Origin: an uncultured Bacillaceae bacterium
GTDB taxonomy: Bacteria > Bacillota > Bacilli > Bacillales > Caldibacillaceae
Direction of reading: 5' to 3'
Length of the DNA: 64,000 nucleotides
NCBI GenBank assembly: GCA_937934645.1
Contig: CALGYZ010000054.1
Span: forward strand, 196,775 to 260,774
In this document: in pieces, positions 1 to 8,127 of the stretch
How positions within the stretch are numbered: the stretch's first letter is position 1
Layout of the letters: the number at the start of each line of letters is the position of its first letter
The notes under the pieces: generated by a model
Databases searched by the model: none
Seen by the model: the letters and a program-made list of their open reading frames with translations, nothing else
Told to the model about the DNA's origin: nothing
Made by a program: the position numbers and the translations under genes

Positions 1-448
1 TGAAGAAGATAAAGGAACACAATTTCTTATTCAATTGCCGCTGACTTTATCAATCATTTCAGTCATGCTTGTAGAAGTTCAAAAAGAAAAATATGCAATT
101 CCGTTAACATCCATAATTGAAACAGCGATTTTCAAAAAATCAGATATTTATTACGCCCACGATCAACCGGTCATTGATTTCAGGGGCAGAGTCGTGCCAA
201 TTTTATTTTTGCAGGAAATTTTTGATGTACCGGTCGTTGATGAAGGGAATGACTATTTGTCCACGGTGATTATCCGGAAAGGAGATAAGATGGCCGGGCT
301 CGTTGTCGATTCTTTTATTGGCCAGGAAGAAGTCGTATTAAAATCGCTAGGTAATTATTTGACCAACGTTTTTGCAATATCAGGAGCGACAATATTAGGC
401 GACGGCCAAGTAGCGTTAATTATTGATTGTAATGTTCTGATCAAATAA
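1..448 (+). CDS. cheA: Chemotaxis histidine kinase CheA, C-terminal fragment
   Basis: The gene is cut by the window edge. The open frame runs in from base 2 without a start, and about 148 residues remain. They match the CheW-like P5 regulatory domain at the end of CheA: a QFLIQLPLTLSI strand, then IPLTSI, the RGRVVPIL motif and GLVVDSFIGQEEVVLKSLG. P5 binds CheW and the chemoreceptors and sets kinase activity. The kinase and phosphotransfer domains lie outside the window. It is followed at short spacing by cheW, cheC and cheD, the usual order of the Bacillus fla/che operon. The identification is firm from motif and context, although a CheW-like protein alone would look similar over this stretch. 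Confidence 0.88.
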   Translation, partial: EEDKGTQFLIQLPLTLSIISVMLVEVQKEKYAIPLTSIIETAIFKKSDIYYAHDQPVIDFRGRVVPILFLQEIFDVPVVDEGNDYLSTVIIRKGDKMAGLVVDSFIGQEEVVLKSLGNYLTNVFAISGATILGDGQVALIIDCNVLIK

Positions 449-475
449 AGAAACGCGGTGAAAGGGTCGTGAAAA

Positions 476-937
476 ATGACTAACAGGATCGAAAAAAAAG
501 AAATGAAAGTTGTTGTATTCTCCTTAGATAATAAAGAATATGCCCTTGATGTCGAACATGTTGTATCGATCGAACGAATGCAAAAGTTTACGCGAGTACC
601 CCATGTGCCTCCGTACATTAAAGGAGTCATAAATTTACGCGGCGTAATTATTCCGATCATTGATCTCCGTATCCGGATGGGCATGGAAGAAGTCCCATAT
701 GATCATCATTCGAGAATCATTATCGTGGAAATGGACAATAAAGAAGTCGGATTAATTGTGGATGCGGCAAATGATGTCATGAACATTCAGGTGGAACATA
801 TTGAATCCCAACCGGATATCATCGGAAAAAATAAGCAAGATTATATTATGGGGGTACTCAGATATAACAACAGATTGTTAATTTTATTGAAACTTGAACA
901 AGTGTTAAATCTGCAAGAGGACAGGGAAAAAGAATGA
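476..937 (+). CDS. cheW: Chemotaxis coupling protein CheW
   Basis: 153 residues forming a single CheW domain, the adaptor that links CheA to methyl-accepting receptors at the membrane-associated signalling array. Visible family features are YALDVEHVVSIER near the N-terminus, the PHVPPYIKGVINLRG motif around residues 42-56, VIIPIIDLR, and GLIVDAANDV. The ATG is preceded by a purine-rich GGTGAAAGGG stretch. Its 3' end overlaps cheC by four bases (ATGA), so the two are translationally coupled. Length is close to B. subtilis CheW (about 156). Confidence 0.95.
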   Translation: MTNRIEKKEMKVVVFSLDNKEYALDVEHVVSIERMQKFTRVPHVPPYIKGVINLRGVIIPIIDLRIRMGMEEVPYDHHSRIIIVEMDNKEVGLIVDAANDVMNIQVEHIESQPDIIGKNKQDYIMGVLRYNNRLLILLKLEQVLNLQEDREKE

Positions 938-1572
938 TAAATAAAGATTCTTTCAGCTCAGTACAATTGGATATTTTAAAAGAAATAGGCAACATCGGAG
1001 CCGGTAATGCTGCAACTGCCTTATCAAAACTTCTGAACAAAAAAATAAAAATGACGGTACCCATGGTGCGGATCGTGTCATATGATGAAATGATGCAGTT
1101 AGCCGGCGGTCCTGATGAAAAAGTAGCTGCAGTTTTTTTACAATTTGACGGAAAAATATCGGGAAACATGTTTTTTATCCTGTCTACTGCCAAAGCGACA
1201 TCATTGATCAGAAGTATAACCGGATTAACGGAATTCAGCTTTGATAACCCTGATTGTTCGGAATTAGCTTATTCTGCTTTTCAGGAAATAGGAAACATTT
1301 TAGCAGGTTCGTATTTATCAAGTTTATCAGATTTTTTACAAATATCGCTTGTCCCTTCTGTTCCGGCAGTTAGTGTCGATATGTTCGGGGCCATTATAAC
1401 ATACGGCTTAATTGAAATATCTTATGCAAGTGATTTCGCAATTGTCATAGAAACAGAGATTAAGGATCCTTCCGCTGCAAATGGCAATAATTCGGTCAGA
1501 GGCCACTTTTTTTTACTTCCAGATCCCGATTCATTTAAAAAATTGTTTTCTAAACTCGGAGTGGAATCATAG
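934..1572 (+). CDS. cheC: CheY-P phosphatase CheC
   Basis: 212 residues. CheC dephosphorylates CheY-P and, when bound to CheD, adjusts receptor adaptation. Both phosphatase motifs of the CheC/FliY/CheX family (D/S-x3-E-x2-N) are present: D13/E17/N20 in the first helix and S114/E118/N121 in the second half. The protein should therefore be a two-site enzyme like B. subtilis CheC. It lies between cheW and cheD with overlaps of four bases and one base, implying co-translation. Confidence 0.95.
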   Translation: MINKDSFSSVQLDILKEIGNIGAGNAATALSKLLNKKIKMTVPMVRIVSYDEMMQLAGGPDEKVAAVFLQFDGKISGNMFFILSTAKATSLIRSITGLTEFSFDNPDCSELAYSAFQEIGNILAGSYLSSLSDFLQISLVPSVPAVSVDMFGAIITYGLIEISYASDFAIVIETEIKDPSAANGNNSVRGHFFLLPDPDSFKKLFSKLGVES

Positions 1573-2069
1573 TGGCCGCCGGCTCTCAAGTTGTAAAAGT
1601 TGGCTTAGCCGATATGAAAATTGCGAAAGCACCGGATACGATCCGTACATCAGGCCTTGGTTCATGCGTAGGTGTCGTATTGTACGATTTGACAAAGAAA
1701 GTTTGTGGAATGGCCCATATCATGCTGCCCGATTCTTCACTGGCTAGGGGGGCAACTGTTCATCCGGCGAAATTTGCTGATACGGCTATTCCCGGTTTAA
1801 TAAGAATGCTGGAAAAAGAAGGGTGCAGAAAAGATCAATTAAGAGCGAAGATTGCAGGAGGGGCCCAGATGTTCAAATTTTCTTCTAGCAGTGAAATTAT
1901 GCGGATTGGACCGCGAAATGTCGAAGCGGTCACACATTGGCTAAAAAAATTTTCAATTCCGGTTACCGGACAAGAAACCGGGGGATCGAGCGGGAGAACC
2001 ATTGAATTTGATCCTGATACAGGAAAACTTTTCATCCGTACGGTTAATCTCGGCGAGAAGGTGATTTAG
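1572..2069 (+). CDS. cheD: Chemoreceptor glutamine deamidase CheD
   Basis: 165 residues. CheD deamidates glutamines in chemoreceptors and is sequestered by CheC. The catalytic pair is visible as C32 in the GLGSCVG motif and H49 in GMAHIMLP. The start is GTG, overlapping the last base of the cheC stop codon, with GGAG a few bases upstream. The next gene, sigD, follows after a short gap with its own strong ribosome binding site. Confidence 0.95.
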   Translation: MAAGSQVVKVGLADMKIAKAPDTIRTSGLGSCVGVVLYDLTKKVCGMAHIMLPDSSLARGATVHPAKFADTAIPGLIRMLEKEGCRKDQLRAKIAGGAQMFKFSSSSEIMRIGPRNVEAVTHWLKKFSIPVTGQETGGSSGRTIEFDPDTGKLFIRTVNLGEKVI

Positions 2070-2107
2070 GAGGCAATCAGACACGAGCTGGACAAGGAGG
2101 GGTGGTC

Positions 2108-2914
2108 ATGAGCCTTACAATCAATCCGGAAAAAAGAAATCAAACAGCTGAAGGGCAGTCGGAACAGGATCATCTCTTCTATGAATGGATCGAAAAAAGG
2201 GATGACCAAATCGGAAATAAGCTGGTTGAAAAATATACACCTCTGGTACGGATTATTGTTGAAAAAATATATAAAACAGTCCCGGACACAGTGATAAAAG
2301 ATGAGTTGTTCAGCTTGGGATTATCCGGATTATTTGAAGCGATAGAAAAGTACGATCCGGCCCGTGATTTAAAATTTGAAACATACGCTTCTTTCCGTAT
2401 CCGCGGGGCAATACTGGACGGATTGCGAAAAGAAGACTGGCTTCCGAGAAAAGAAAGAGAAAAAATGAAAAAAATCGAAAAGGTTGCAGCAGCACTGGAG
2501 CAAAAAAAGTTGCGCAAAGTAACACCGGAAGAAGTTTCCAGGGAAACCGGATACCCGGTGAATGAAGTATATGCAGTAATGAATGACTATTATACTTCCA
2601 ACGTTTTATCCATCGATGATCTGACCAGTCAAACGAACAAGGACCAGGAGCCCCGTACTTTGGCTATTCGTGATGAACGGGTTATGACACCGGAAGAGAA
2701 TGTTCTGTACAATGAAAAAATTGAAAACTTATCAAACGCGATAAAAAAGCTGACAAAGAAAGAACAACTTGTATTAAGCTTATTTTATAAAGAACAGTTA
2801 ACACTTACAGAAATTGGAAAAATATTGAACTTATCGACATCAAGAATATCGCAAATCCATACCAAATGCTTATCTAAATTAAAAAAAGAATTACAGGAGC
2901 TTCAACTTTTATAG
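2108..2914 (+). CDS. sigD: RNA polymerase sigma factor sigma-D (FliA family)
   Basis: 268 residues from the ATG at 2108, which sits 7 bases after AGGAGG. The in-frame GTG at 2102 is only one base from that site and is less likely. Region 2 (FSLGLSGLFEAIEKYDP and FETYASFRIRGAILDGLR), region 3 (VTPEEVSRETGY) and region 4 (QLTLTEIGKILNLSTSRISQIH) are in FliA/WhiG order. It directs late flagellar, autolysin and chemotaxis transcription. Its position after cheD is as in B. subtilis. No FlgM anti-sigma gene is in the window. Confidence 0.96.
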   Translation: MSLTINPEKRNQTAEGQSEQDHLFYEWIEKRDDQIGNKLVEKYTPLVRIIVEKIYKTVPDTVIKDELFSLGLSGLFEAIEKYDPARDLKFETYASFRIRGAILDGLRKEDWLPRKEREKMKKIEKVAAALEQKKLRKVTPEEVSRETGYPVNEVYAVMNDYYTSNVLSIDDLTSQTNKDQEPRTLAIRDERVMTPEENVLYNEKIENLSNAIKKLTKKEQLVLSLFYKEQLTLTEIGKILNLSTSRISQIHTKCLSKLKKELQELQLL

Positions 2915-2935
2915 GATTAATAAAAGGTGATTCCG

Positions 2936-3244
2936 ATGTCCTTAAAAACCGTAGAGTTACAGATTGCTATTCCAAGGACGCAGGATGCCGGAAAAATTCA
3001 AAGTGAGCAGGAAATAAAGGCAAACAATGATTTTAATGGGCTGAATATCATACAGCAAAAGGAAGAAGAAAAGCTGCGGACAACCGTTTCGAAAAACGAA
3101 AAAATGTACAAGATGGAAAACAAAAATATACTTGATGAAAGGTCAAGCCAGGATACAAATCAAACCAAAAGTGATAAACGAAACAAAAAAGACAGAAAAA
3201 GAAACCACCCTTATAAAGGAATATGGATTGATTCCCATTGCTAA
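2936..3244 (+). CDS. Small conserved protein between sigD and swrB, function unknown
   Basis: 102 residues from the ATG at 2936, six bases after AAAGGTG. The N-terminus (LKTVELQIAIPRTQDAGKIQ) looks constrained. The rest is low-complexity, hydrophilic and strongly charged (Lys/Glu/Asn/Gln), ending in a basic stretch before a terminal Cys. There is no signal peptide or membrane segment, so it is probably cytoplasmic and partly disordered. I recall proteins with this N-terminus at the same place in other Bacillaceae, but no function I can name. It sits between the motility sigma factor and swrB with short gaps, so a motility-linked role is inference only. Confidence 0.7.
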   Translation: MSLKTVELQIAIPRTQDAGKIQSEQEIKANNDFNGLNIIQQKEEEKLRTTVSKNEKMYKMENKNILDERSSQDTNQTKSDKRNKKDRKRNHPYKGIWIDSHC

Positions 3245-3257
3245 AAAGGAGATATAA

Positions 3258-3773
3258 ATGGTATACTTCATTGTTCTCGCCTATTTTTTGATTTTTTTAA
3301 CGTTATTTGCCGTAATTATTCTGTTTGTCCGGCAGAACCGGTTATTCCACATAGAAAAGAAATACCGGCGGCTGAATGAAGAGCTTGAAGAAACAATGTC
3401 AGCGTTCCTAATTCAAATAAAAGAAGAGAATGAACGTTTAATTGAAAAGGCCGTATCACTGGATCAAAAACCGGAAAAAAACACGGGAGAAATTATAGAA
3501 AATCGCGTAAACAAATATCGTTTACATTCAGGAATCCAAGAATATAAAAAAAATGCCGGTATAATCGGCACGGACGACGGAAAAAAAGCTCCGGACAACA
3601 TGGAAAAAGCACCGGTTTCAGAATATGAAGAGGAAATAAATAAAATAAAACAACTTCTTGAATCAGGATACACCATTGAAGAAATTGCAAAACAGCTTGA
3701 AAAGGGAAAAACAGAAGTCGAATTGTTAATTAAGTTTTCCGGGAATTTAAACGGCAATAAAAAAGGCCGTTGA
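3258..3773 (+). CDS. swrB: Swarming motility protein SwrB-like
   Basis: 171 residues. An N-terminal membrane helix (about residues 4-24) is followed by a charged coiled-coil-like stretch, a variable linker, and a short C-terminal helix-turn-helix-like module (KQLLESGYTIEEIAKQLEKGKTEVELLIKFS). This matches SwrB, the small membrane protein that activates assembly of the flagellar type III export apparatus. Length is close to B. subtilis SwrB (about 167), and the position between sigD and rpsB is the same. RBS AAGGAG lies six bases before the ATG. Confidence 0.82.
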   Translation: MVYFIVLAYFLIFLTLFAVIILFVRQNRLFHIEKKYRRLNEELEETMSAFLIQIKEENERLIEKAVSLDQKPEKNTGEIIENRVNKYRLHSGIQEYKKNAGIIGTDDGKKAPDNMEKAPVSEYEEEINKIKQLLESGYTIEEIAKQLEKGKTEVELLIKFSGNLNGNKKGR

Positions 3774-3813
3774 GGCAATAATAAATACAGGAAGAAATCT
3801 TTTTTAGTATAGC

Positions 3814-3842
3814 TTGATTGTAAAAAACAGTTGTGTTATAGT
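3814..3842 (+). promoter_or_regulatory. Sigma-A promoter of rpsB
   Basis: TTGATT (3814-3819) and TATAGT (3837-3842) are separated by exactly 17 bases. Transcription would start near 3849 and leave a leader of about 118 bases before rpsB, long enough for the hairpins annotated next. Confidence 0.75.
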
Positions 3843-3850
3843 ACTTTATG

Positions 3851-3920
3851 GTGTGAATACACACGTTCATGGATTTAAACAGCGGTGCTGTTCGTTGTGA
3901 AACGAACAGTCCTGTTTAAA
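3851..3920 (+). promoter_or_regulatory. Structured rpsB leader RNA, candidate r-protein control element
   Basis: Two stem-loops are visible. The first pairs GTGTG (3851-3855) with CACAC (3860-3864). The second is nested: outer TTTAAACAG (3874-3882) with CTGTTTAAA (3912-3920), inner CTGTTCGTT (3888-3896) with AACGAACAG (3901-3909), closed by a GTGA tetraloop of GNRA type. The arms are perfect, separated by a 5-base and a 2-base internal loop. There is no U-tract after it, so it is not a terminator. Control of rpsB by S2 is plausible inference. Confidence 0.65.
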
Positions 3921-3966
3921 GATGAAATGAACGGAGGAATATAAAACCAATTTAGGAGGAAAGAAT

Positions 3967-4686
3967 ATGTCAGTAGTTACAATGAAACAGTTGCTTGAAG
4001 CAGGTGTTCATTTTGGACATCAAACCCGCCGTTGGAATCCAAAAATGAAAAAGTATATTTTCCAGGAAAGAAACGGCATTTATATTATTGACCTGCAAAA
4101 AACGGTCAAAAAGGTTGATGAAGCTTATAACTTTGTAAAAAACCTAGCAGCTGAAGGCGGCAAAGTATTGTTTGTCGGAACGAAAAAGCAAGCTCAAGAA
4201 TCCATTAAGGAAGAAGCAGAGCGCGCTGGAATGTTCTATGTTAACCATCGCTGGCTCGGCGGTACGTTAACCAACTTCCAAACGATCCAAAAACGGATCC
4301 AAAGATTGAAAGATCTTGAAAGAATGGCGGAAGACGGTACATTTGACGTATTGCCCAAAAAAGAAGTCGGGAAATTAAAGAAAGAACAGGAAAAATTAGA
4401 AAAGTTTCTCGGCGGAATCAAAGAAATGAAAGAATTGCCTGATGCAGTATTTATAGTTGATCCGAGAAAAGAAAAAATTGCAGTCCAGGAAGCACGGAAA
4501 TTAAATATACCGATCATCGGTATTGTGGATACAAACTGTGATCCGGACGAAATCGATTATGTTATTCCGGCAAACGACGACGCAATTCGTGCTGTGAAGT
4601 TATTAACGAGCAAAATGGCTGATGCCATTGTTGAAGCGAAACAAGGTGAAGAAGAAGCTGTTGAAACAGCTTCAACAGCTGAGTAA
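3967..4686 (+). CDS. rpsB: 30S ribosomal protein S2
   Basis: 239 residues, full length for bacterial uS2. Recognisable segments are the start MKQLLEAGVHFGHQTRRWNPKM, YIFQERNGIYIIDLQKT, VLFVGTKKQAQ and the C-terminal DTNCDPDEIDYVIPANDDAIRA. A coiled-coil insert lies around residues 110-155, and the tail is acidic and disordered. AGGAGG precedes the ATG. rpsB is followed by its own terminator and then tsf, the near-universal bacterial pair. Confidence 0.98.
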   Translation: MSVVTMKQLLEAGVHFGHQTRRWNPKMKKYIFQERNGIYIIDLQKTVKKVDEAYNFVKNLAAEGGKVLFVGTKKQAQESIKEEAERAGMFYVNHRWLGGTLTNFQTIQKRIQRLKDLERMAEDGTFDVLPKKEVGKLKKEQEKLEKFLGGIKEMKELPDAVFIVDPRKEKIAVQEARKLNIPIIGIVDTNCDPDEIDYVIPANDDAIRAVKLLTSKMADAIVEAKQGEEEAVETASTAE

Positions 4687-4698
4687 CGGACTGGAATC

Positions 4699-4734
4699 AA
4701 GGTGATAAGAGGGTCAACCCTTATCACCTTTTTT
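4699..4734 (+). terminator. Intrinsic terminator after rpsB
   Basis: AAGGTGATAAG and GGG pair with CCC and TTATCACCTT around a TCAA loop, with a small bulge, followed by a run of T. It separates rpsB from tsf at least partly. Confidence 0.85.
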
Positions 4735-4744
4735 CAGATAAATA

Positions 4745-4773
4745 TTGCTTTATCGTTACTTTTCGTTTATAAA
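4745..4773 (+). promoter_or_regulatory. Candidate sigma-A promoter of tsf
   Basis: TTGCTT (4745-4750) and TATAAA (4768-4773) are spaced by 17 bases, just after the rpsB terminator. This would give tsf independent expression. Confidence 0.55.
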
Positions 4774-4817
4774 TTTATACATAAATATACCGCGACCTTA
4801 AAGGAGGAATTTATTCG

Positions 4818-5699
4818 ATGGCGATTACAGCTCAAATGGTAAAACAGTTACGGGAAAAAACCGGTGCAGGTATGATGGATTGTAAGAAAGCTTTGGAAGA
4901 AACAAACGGTGATATGGAAAAAGCCATAGATCTTCTCCGGGAAAAAGGAATTGCAAAGGCTGCAAAAAAGGCAGATCGTATTGCAGCTGAAGGACTTACA
5001 TATATTTTAACAGAAGGTAACGATGCAGTTATTTTGGAAGTAAACTCCGAAACAGATTTTGTTGCGAAAAACGAACAATTTGTTGATTTAGTAAAAAATA
5101 TTGCTGCACACCTGTTAAAGAATAAGCCGGAATCTGTTGAGGCTGCTTTGGAACAGAAGACAGAAAGCGGCGATACATTAAGTGACTATATCAACTCTGC
5201 CATTGCCAAAATCGGTGAAAAAATTACACTACGCCGTTTTGAAATTCTTTCAAAAGGTGACAATGATGCCTTCGGTGCATACCAGCATATGGGCGGCCGG
5301 ATCTCTGCTTTAATTGTATTGGAAGGATCAACTGACGAACAAGTTGCAAAAGATGTCGCCATGCATATTGCAGCGATGAGACCGAAATATATTTCCCGTG
5401 ACGACGTGCCCGAGGAAGAAGTAGAACGGGAAAAAGAAGTATTGAAGCAACAAGCACTTAATGAAGGGAAACCTGAACATATTGTGGAGAAAATGGTTAT
5501 CGGCCGCTTGAATAAGTTTTATGAAGAAATTTGTCTCTTAGAACAGGAATTTGTTAAAAATCCTGATGTTAAAGTGGAACAATTTGTTAAATCAAATAAT
5601 GCCACTGTAAAAAGTATGGTTCGTTATGAAGTCGGTGAAGGATTGGAAAAACGTGAAGAAAACTTCGCTGAAGAAGTTAAAAGTCAAATGAAAAAGTAA
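4818..5699 (+). CDS. tsf: Elongation factor Ts
   Basis: 293 residues, the usual length for Bacillus EF-Ts, the nucleotide exchange factor of EF-Tu. The N-terminal UBA-like module (MVKQLREKTGAGMMDCKKAL), the GIAKAAKKADRIAAEG signature and the EVNSETDFVAKN core that contacts EF-Tu are all present, as is a long C-terminal dimerisation region. RBS AAAGGAGG. A terminator follows directly. Confidence 0.98.
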   Translation: MAITAQMVKQLREKTGAGMMDCKKALEETNGDMEKAIDLLREKGIAKAAKKADRIAAEGLTYILTEGNDAVILEVNSETDFVAKNEQFVDLVKNIAAHLLKNKPESVEAALEQKTESGDTLSDYINSAIAKIGEKITLRRFEILSKGDNDAFGAYQHMGGRISALIVLEGSTDEQVAKDVAMHIAAMRPKYISRDDVPEEEVEREKEVLKQQALNEGKPEHIVEKMVIGRLNKFYEEICLLEQEFVKNPDVKVEQFVKSNNATVKSMVRYEVGEGLEKREENFAEEVKSQMKK

Positions 5700-5708
5700 T
5701 ATAAAACT

Positions 5709-5751
5709 AAGGTTGACTTGGTGGGCGGTATGACTCACAGTCAACCTTTTT
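5709..5751 (+). terminator. Intrinsic terminator after tsf
   Basis: AAGGTTGACT (5709-5718) pairs perfectly with AGTCAACCTT (5739-5748), with an inner GTGGG/CTCAC extension, then a T-run. Confidence 0.88.
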
Positions 5752-5859
5752 AAAAGTTTTTTCTTGATTTTGCACAGCCGACAGAATTTAAATACGATTG
5801 AAAAAGATTGATTAAACAGAACAACAAAAAGAATATCATACTGCATAGCGGGGGTTTAT

Positions 5860-6582
5860 ATGACTAAACCAAAATACAAACGGATCGTGCTGAAGTTAAG
5901 CGGTGAAGCATTAGCTGGAGATCAAGGTTTTGGCATTAATCCGCAAGTCATTAAATCAATTGCGACCCAAATTATGGAGGTCGCTGAACTTGGTGTTGAA
6001 GTTGCCGTAGTTGTAGGCGGAGGAAACATTTGGCGCGGAGTTGCTGGCAGTGAAATGGGCATGGACCGTGCAACGGCAGATTACATGGGAATGCTTGCAA
6101 CTGTCATGAACTCTTTGGCGTTACAGGACAGCCTGGAACAACTTGGAATTGAAACGAGGGTCCAAACATCCATTGAGATGCGACAAGTTGCTGAACCTTA
6201 TATTCGCCGCCGGGCAATCCGCCATCTGGAAAAAAAGCGTGTCGTCATTTTTGCCGCTGGAACCGGCAATCCGTACTTTTCAACGGATACAACCGCTGCA
6301 TTGCGGGCTGCTGAAATTGAAGCGGAAGTAATATTAATGGCTAAAAATAATGTTGATGGTGTATATTCAGCAGATCCCCGGATCGATAAAAGTGCCAAGA
6401 AATACAGTGAGTTATCTTATTTGGATGTAATAAAAAACGGTTTGCGGGTGATGGATTCAACCGCATCATCATTGTGTATGGACAATGATATTCCGCTAAT
6501 CGTATTTTCCATAACAGAAGAAGGAAATATTAAGAGAGCCGTGTTAGGTGAGAAAATCGGAACCATTGTGAGGGGGAAATAA
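5860..6582 (+). CDS. pyrH: UMP kinase (amino acid kinase family)
   Basis: 240 residues. It phosphorylates UMP to UDP in the cytoplasm, the committed step to UTP/CTP. Visible motifs are KLSGEALAGD at the N-terminus, VVVGGGNIWRG (nucleotide/phosphate loop), MDRATADYMGMLATVMN, the uridine-site FAAGTGNPYFSTDTTAALRA and VDGVYSADP. It starts ten bases after a GGGGG site and is followed three bases later by frr, so the two form one transcription unit. Confidence 0.98.
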   Translation: MTKPKYKRIVLKLSGEALAGDQGFGINPQVIKSIATQIMEVAELGVEVAVVVGGGNIWRGVAGSEMGMDRATADYMGMLATVMNSLALQDSLEQLGIETRVQTSIEMRQVAEPYIRRRAIRHLEKKRVVIFAAGTGNPYFSTDTTAALRAAEIEAEVILMAKNNVDGVYSADPRIDKSAKKYSELSYLDVIKNGLRVMDSTASSLCMDNDIPLIVFSITEEGNIKRAVLGEKIGTIVRGK

Positions 6583-6585
6583 AAT

Positions 6586-7143
6586 ATGCCGAACCAAGTG
6601 CTGAAAGATGCCAAAGAACGTATGTCGAAAGCAATTCAAGCTTTAACCCGGGAGTTGGCAACCATTCGTGCCGGAAGGGCAAACGCATCTCTATTGGATA
6701 AAATAACCGTTGACTATTATGGTGTGCCAACTCCGCTAAATCAACTGGCTTCGATCTCTGTACCGGAAGCACGTTTATTAACGATTCAACCTTATGATAA
6801 TTCAATTGTCGGTGACATTGAAAAGGCGATTTTGAAATCCGACTTGGGTTTAAATCCTACAAGTGACGGATCCATTATCCGTATTACCGTACCGCCTCTT
6901 ACTGAAGAACGCCGCCGTGAGCTGGTGAAATTAGTAAAGAAAGAATCAGAAGATGCAAAAGTTGCTGTCCGGAATGTGAGACGTGAAGCTAACGAAGAGC
7001 TCAAGAAAATGGAGAAAAACGGAGAAATTTCGGAAGATGAACTGCGCAGTTATACGGAAGATGTTCAAAAAATAACGGATGACCATATTGCGAAAATCGA
7101 TCAAATTACAAAAGAAAAAGAAAACGAAATTCTAGAAGTATAG
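6586..7143 (+). CDS. frr: Ribosome recycling factor
   Basis: 185 residues, exactly the usual RRF length. RRF splits post-termination ribosomes together with EF-G. Family motifs are ELATIRAGRANASLLD, the PYDNSIVGDIEKAI segment, IRITVPPLTEERR and the C-terminal helical EDVQKITDDHI. It is preceded by GGGGG and followed by a strong terminator, which closes the pyrH-frr unit. Confidence 0.98.
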   Translation: MPNQVLKDAKERMSKAIQALTRELATIRAGRANASLLDKITVDYYGVPTPLNQLASISVPEARLLTIQPYDNSIVGDIEKAILKSDLGLNPTSDGSIIRITVPPLTEERRRELVKLVKKESEDAKVAVRNVRREANEELKKMEKNGEISEDELRSYTEDVQKITDDHIAKIDQITKEKENEILEV

Positions 7144-7170
7144 TGCAAATGAATATTTTTTGTGTTTTTG

Positions 7171-7199
7171 AAAAAACCCCGTATAACCGGGGTTTTTTC
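7171..7199 (+). terminator. Intrinsic terminator after frr
   Basis: AAAAAACCCC pairs with GGGGTTTTTT around an eight-base loop, with a T-run on the plus strand. The A-run on the other side makes it potentially bidirectional. Confidence 0.9.
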
Positions 7200-7335
7200 T
7201 TTATTCATTTTCCATTATAATAATAAAGATGTCATCTGTTATAAATAATCATGCAATCCGATGGTATTCCGTATAATAAAGAGGACGGAAACGATATTCA
7301 ATCAAGTTTTGTTTACAATTAATGGAGGATTGTCT

Positions 7336-8112
7336 ATGCTTCATAAAAAAATATTTCGTCAAAAAAAATCAGAGCCCGAAGCCTTTTATGAACGTATACA
7401 AAAGTTAAAAAGCCGGGAAATACCCGAACATGTTGCGATAATAATGGACGGAAACGGCCGTTGGGCTAAAAAACGTTCACTTCCGAGAGTCGCCGGACAC
7501 CACGAAGGAATGAAAGTCATCCGGAAGATCGCTATTTTTGCAAGTGATTTGGGGATTAAAACACTGACACTTTACGCCTTTTCAACGGAAAATTGGAAAC
7601 GGCCGAAATCAGAAGTAGATTATTTGATGAAGCTCCCCGAGGAATTTCTGGATGTGTACTTGCCTGAATTAATTGAAAAAAATGTACAAGTACATATGAT
7701 CGGTGAGCGAGACAAAATTCCACCGCACACTTTAAGAGCTGTCAATCATGCCATTGAACAAACAAAACATAATGACGGATTATTGTTAAATTTTGCTTTA
7801 AATTACGGAAGCCGGTCTGAAATTTTACTGGCTATCCGCAAAATCATCAGTGAAATTAAAGAAGGAAAATTAAATGAGGAAGATTTAAATGAAGAGTTGT
7901 TTTCATCTTATTTGATGACAAAAAACTTAAAAGATCCGGATTTATTAATCAGGACAAGTGGAGAAATCCGTTTGAGCAATTTTATGTTATGGCAAATGGC
8001 TTACACTGAATTCTGGTTTACGGATTGTTTATGGCCGGATTTTAATGAGGAATATTTTCTGGAGGCCATCGAACAGTATCAAAAACGTTCCCGCCGTTAC
8101 GGCGGAATATAA
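7336..8112 (+). CDS. uppS: Undecaprenyl diphosphate synthase
   Basis: 258 residues from the ATG at 7336, which lies seven bases after GGAGG. An upstream in-frame ATG at 7261 has no ribosome binding site and is rejected. The enzyme condenses eight IPP units onto FPP to give the C55 lipid carrier for cell wall polymers. The catalytic Asp is D38 in IIMDGNGRWA. FSTENWKRP, LNFALNYGSR and the C-terminal EFWFTDCLWPDF are cis-prenyltransferase signatures. It heads the uppS-cdsA-dxr-rseP-proS cluster. Confidence 0.96.
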   Translation: MLHKKIFRQKKSEPEAFYERIQKLKSREIPEHVAIIMDGNGRWAKKRSLPRVAGHHEGMKVIRKIAIFASDLGIKTLTLYAFSTENWKRPKSEVDYLMKLPEEFLDVYLPELIEKNVQVHMIGERDKIPPHTLRAVNHAIEQTKHNDGLLLNFALNYGSRSEILLAIRKIISEIKEGKLNEEDLNEELFSSYLMTKNLKDPDLLIRTSGEIRLSNFMLWQMAYTEFWFTDCLWPDFNEEYFLEAIEQYQKRSRRYGGI

Positions 8113-8127
8113 AGGTGATGTTAAACA

